From assembly GCA_964428015.1 (NCBI GenBank), contig CAYRWR010000011.1, positions 1-64,000 of the forward strand: a stretch of DNA of 64,000 nt. Reading direction: 5' to 3'. Of this stretch, positions 61,644 to 64,000 are shown piece by piece. The position numbers and the translations under genes are program-made. The DNA comes from CAYRWR01 sp964428015. GTDB lineage: Bacteria > Spirochaetota > Brevinematia > Brevinematales > CAYRWR01. How positions within the stretch are numbered: position 1 is the stretch's first letter; each line of letters opens with the position of its first letter. Under the pieces are notes generated by a model, which was not told the DNA's origin, made no database searches, and saw nothing but the letters and a program-made list of their open reading frames with translations.

Positions 61644-63728
61644 CTAGGGGTATATATTTGGAGGATAAACATTTTGCGGATTGTTATCGGTGACGGTCGT
61701 ATTATTAAAGTTGATATAACTGTCTGCACTAGTCTGCAAATAAATCCCGCCACCATATGCTGACCAACCCGACCAATAACTATACCAGTGTCTACAATCT
61801 CCCCAATAATCACATTCTTCATGTGGCTCTGTATAGTTATAATGAGAATATACCTGATTATTTTTGATAAGGGTATTTTGGAGATTCAGGTGCCCATGGT
61901 CAAAATAAATACCTCCCCCACGGGCATTTTGACACACTGTAGAAGCATAGTTATTGTAATAGGTAGAATTCAAAATAATCCTATTATTGGAAATCACGGA
62001 ATCAATGATATTCACATCCATATTATATATATAAAGCCCCCCGCCATAGTCACTGACATTCGCCGCAGAAGTAGTGACATTATTATTGATTATCTTCACG
62101 TTGCTCAATATGGTGCCTGTATTTCCCGAAATATTCCCGTTTAAATATCCGCCTATTCCACTTACAACAAAATTTCTCCCGCAGGAAGTAACGGTGCAGT
62201 TTTCAACCACACAGTCTTTCAACATTTGTAAAGCAAAACCTCTAAGTGAATTTGAAATAACACAATCGGAGATCCTGTTTGAAGTAGCCCAATTTAAATT
62301 TAGCCCATTGTTATAGATATCCCCCTGTATGATAATGTTGCTCAATGATAACTTAAATGAGGTACTCACAGTTATAGCTGTAGCATAAAAATCTTTTAAC
62401 GACATCCTGTACAATTGCACTCCGTTTATATAATGAAAGACTGAATGATACTGTGCTGGGTCATGGGTTGAAAAATCCTCGGAATACCCACCCCGGATAT
62501 TAATGCCATTCTGTATACTTGCATCAGCAAAACTGCCCGAAGTGAAATATACGTTGGTGATCCCCACTGAGGTTGCTATGGATCTGGCCATATTATAATT
62601 TCTCAGCGGAGCATTGATGTGCCCTCTGCCCGGCTGGTCTAGCCCCGTGTCTGACACATAGATTGCCCGGTCATCATACAGCAACAGGGTATTGGAATAG
62701 GAGTTGGTTTGGTTTCCGGCATTGACCGTCCTGAACTCAAAGGTGGTGGACCCAGCTTCCTGGAGGCTGGGATGGTAATTATAACTCCAGTTAGTTGGAC
62801 CACCGGTCATTGCCAGCCAAGGTGTATTAGAGATACTATTGTGTATCCTTATGTAGCCCTGGATCACGGTAACATCAGCGCAACTGGCCTGTACCGGGAT
62901 GCTATTCCCAGGATGAAATTTCATATTATTCTGCGGATAATCTATGTTAATCTCAGGCACATCATAACCCAGTACGATAGAGCGGGACTGTACCACAGAG
63001 TGGCCCGCCCCGTCCGTGACCCGGATAAACAAGGTGTGGACACCTTCATTATAATACAATGCCGGAATCTGGCCGTCCAAATAGCTGGAATCTCCCAGAT
63101 ACTGGTAGTCCTGGCTATCTACCCGGTATTCAAGCTTAAGAAAACTATAATCATCGTCGGCCCAGGTTTTCACCAGAATTTTATTTCCCGTCACCGCCAG
63201 GTTGAAGACGTAGCCATTGGGGGGGAACATGATATTTAAAGTGGGGTTTTTAGAATCCAAACTGCCATAGGTCTGGATGGAATAATTCCCGGAACGTAAG
63301 GTAAAGGTGGTGTAATTGGAATTAGTGGTGACAGTCGTACCATTAGTCGAAATATTGAAACCGGAAAACCGTTGAAAATCATACTGAGGTACGGTAAGAG
63401 ATACATTCTGGAAGGGTATCTGGTTGCTGACCTGCAGGCTGATGTAATCCCCATTGGCCAAAGCACTCTGGACTATCATACTACCCTGTGCAACCTGATA
63501 CAGATCGATGTTGGTCAGATCACTGATAAATTGGCCGTTATCAAAATACAGCCTGATTTCATAGGGAGATACTGCCTCAGTCTCAACTATTCGACACTGG
63601 GTTGAATCCCCGCTATACAGCCCTGATGTATCATTGCCGAAATCAGGCACATTTAATTCATCCAGTTTCTGACATGCAAACACTGACAAAAAAGATGCCA
63701 ATATGGCCAGACCGAAAACTTTTCTCAT
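61644..63728 (-). CDS. beta-helix surface lipoprotein, type B
   Basis: 694 residues. Lipobox VFAC (Cys19). Stalk with VSPYEIRLYFDNGQFISDL, homologous to the protein at 43808; Ig-like domains (GYVFNLAVTGNKILVKTWAD, MKFHPGNSIPVQASCADVTV); from about 355 (AIYVSDTGLDQPGRGHINAP) a right-handed beta-helix with NGLNLNWATSNRISDC and GGGLYIYNMDVNIIDSVISN rungs. Near the C-terminus is a Cys/His-rich loop (EECDYWGDCRHWY). First gene of the four-gene operon; unusual ribosome binding region GGGGGTG. Confidence 0.75.
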   Translation of the reverse strand: MRKVFGLAILASFLSVFACQKLDELNVPDFGNDTSGLYSGDSTQCRIVETEAVSPYEIRLYFDNGQFISDLTNIDLYQVAQGSMIVQSALANGDYISLQVSNQIPFQNVSLTVPQYDFQRFSGFNISTNGTTVTTNSNYTTFTLRSGNYSIQTYGSLDSKNPTLNIMFPPNGYVFNLAVTGNKILVKTWADDDYSFLKLEYRVDSQDYQYLGDSSYLDGQIPALYYNEGVHTLFIRVTDGAGHSVVQSRSIVLGYDVPEINIDYPQNNMKFHPGNSIPVQASCADVTVIQGYIRIHNSISNTPWLAMTGGPTNWSYNYHPSLQEAGSTTFEFRTVNAGNQTNSYSNTLLLYDDRAIYVSDTGLDQPGRGHINAPLRNYNMARSIATSVGITNVYFTSGSFADASIQNGINIRGGYSEDFSTHDPAQYHSVFHYINGVQLYRMSLKDFYATAITVSTSFKLSLSNIIIQGDIYNNGLNLNWATSNRISDCVISNSLRGFALQMLKDCVVENCTVTSCGRNFVVSGIGGYLNGNISGNTGTILSNVKIINNNVTTSAANVSDYGGGLYIYNMDVNIIDSVISNNRIILNSTYYNNYASTVCQNARGGGIYFDHGHLNLQNTLIKNNQVYSHYNYTEPHEECDYWGDCRHWYSYWSGWSAYGGGIYLQTSADSYINFNNTTVTDNNPQNVYPPNIYP

Positions 63729-63767
63729 TCACACACCCCCACACCCAAGTTTTTGACTATTACTCTT

Positions 63768-63796
63768 ATTTTATATACAAATATTTCATTTTGCAA
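63768..63796 (-). promoter_or_regulatory. promoter of the lipoprotein/UbiA operon
   Basis: Minus strand: TTGCAA (63796-63791), 17 bp, TAAAAT (63773-63768), 40 nt before the ATG at 63728. Confidence 0.75.
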
Positions 63797-63891
63797 CAGA
63801 TTTTTTAATCGAAAAAACTGAAATTCCTGACATGCGTGGCATTAATTGATTTATCTATAAACAGATAGGCGCAATTTTTATGAAAAAATTA

Positions 63892-63927
63892 ATAAAAACA
63901 GCCGCCCTGATCTTTCAGGACGGCTGA
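63892..63927 (-). terminator. terminator of the gene cut by the right edge
   Basis: CAGCCG/CGGCTG outer and CCTGA/TCAGG inner pairs (63899-63926), T-rich on the minus strand, 28 nt past the stop at 63955. Confidence 0.7.
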
Positions 63928-63954
63928 CGTATATATTTTTTAAAAAGGTATGTC

Positions 63955-64000
63955 TTACTTGATCACGATCCCCGCCTGGACACTGGGCTGTATGCGCTGC
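63955..64000 (-). CDS. 3' end of an unknown gene (partial)
   Basis: Only the last 14 codons are in the window: QRIQPSVQAGIVIK and a TAA stop. The alternating hydrophobic pattern suits a final barrel or sandwich strand of an exported protein. The stop is followed by a terminator, supporting that it is a real 3' end. Nothing more can be said. Confidence 0.5.
   Translation of the reverse strand, partial: QRIQPSVQAGIVIK

Overview
The window reads as the chromosome of a Gram-negative-type (diderm), anaerobic bacterium. Evidence: two OmpA-domain proteins, about a dozen lipoproteins with clear lipoboxes, outer-membrane barrel proteins, a ferredoxin-linked 2-oxoacid oxidoreductase and a HydG-type radical SAM protein. 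rpsA next to a TPR gene, plus FlgD-like Ig/OmpA mosaics and many surface lipoproteins, would suit a spirochaete-like lineage. That placement is inference; no rRNA marker is present. Promoters are sigma70-like and very regular: TTGNNN, 16-18 bp, TATAAT-like.

Layout. 1-5.6 kb: OmpA protein, rpsA with a TPR membrane protein, two exported proteins. 5.7-8.1 kb: GH13 amylase-family enzyme and a small membrane protein. 8.2-8.7 kb: a gene-free, highly paired segment that resembles the HEARO/omega-RNA family of IscB elements but has no IscB gene, followed by repeat fragments. 8.7-17.2 kb: GNAT acetyltransferases, small lipoproteins, a double-CBM21 lipoprotein, an RraB-like protein, an SH3/YD-repeat protein and a HAD phosphatase. 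17.4-25 kb: one run transcribed leftward from a strong promoter: carB, an Eis-like acetyltransferase, a large OmpA/FlgD-Ig protein, and two small proteins (a 52-residue Cys-rich one and a 58-residue DUF1508 one). 25-31 kb: membrane proteins and a LuxR-type membrane regulator. The regulator is flanked by an RCC1-repeat lipoprotein and a CBM21-like lipoprotein that share an 18-bp operator-like site at an identical promoter position. 31.2-35 kb: two ABC exporter modules (MacB-like and ABC-2). 35-37.1 kb: yggS-proC-yggT-yggU housekeeping cluster. 37.2-41.6 kb: 2-oxoacid:ferredoxin oxidoreductase DABC operon and a HydG homologue with a non-canonical C-terminal cysteine motif. 41.7-63.7 kb: envelope and surface region. 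It holds four large beta-helix lipoproteins in two paralogous types, BatD, a Dpm1-like glycosyltransferase, a three-gene outer-membrane set (Ca-binding repeats, DOMON-like domain, barrel, two lipoproteins), a UbiA-fusion protein and tRNA-Leu(CAG).

How the genes fit together. One theme is alpha-glucan handling: GH13 enzyme, three lipoproteins or OM proteins with starch/glycogen-type (CBM21) or glucodextranase-type binding domains. A second is a large investment in exported surface proteins with conserved N-terminal stalks and low-GC, variable beta-helix C-termini. Function statements come from motif and family recognition by eye; no database search was run.
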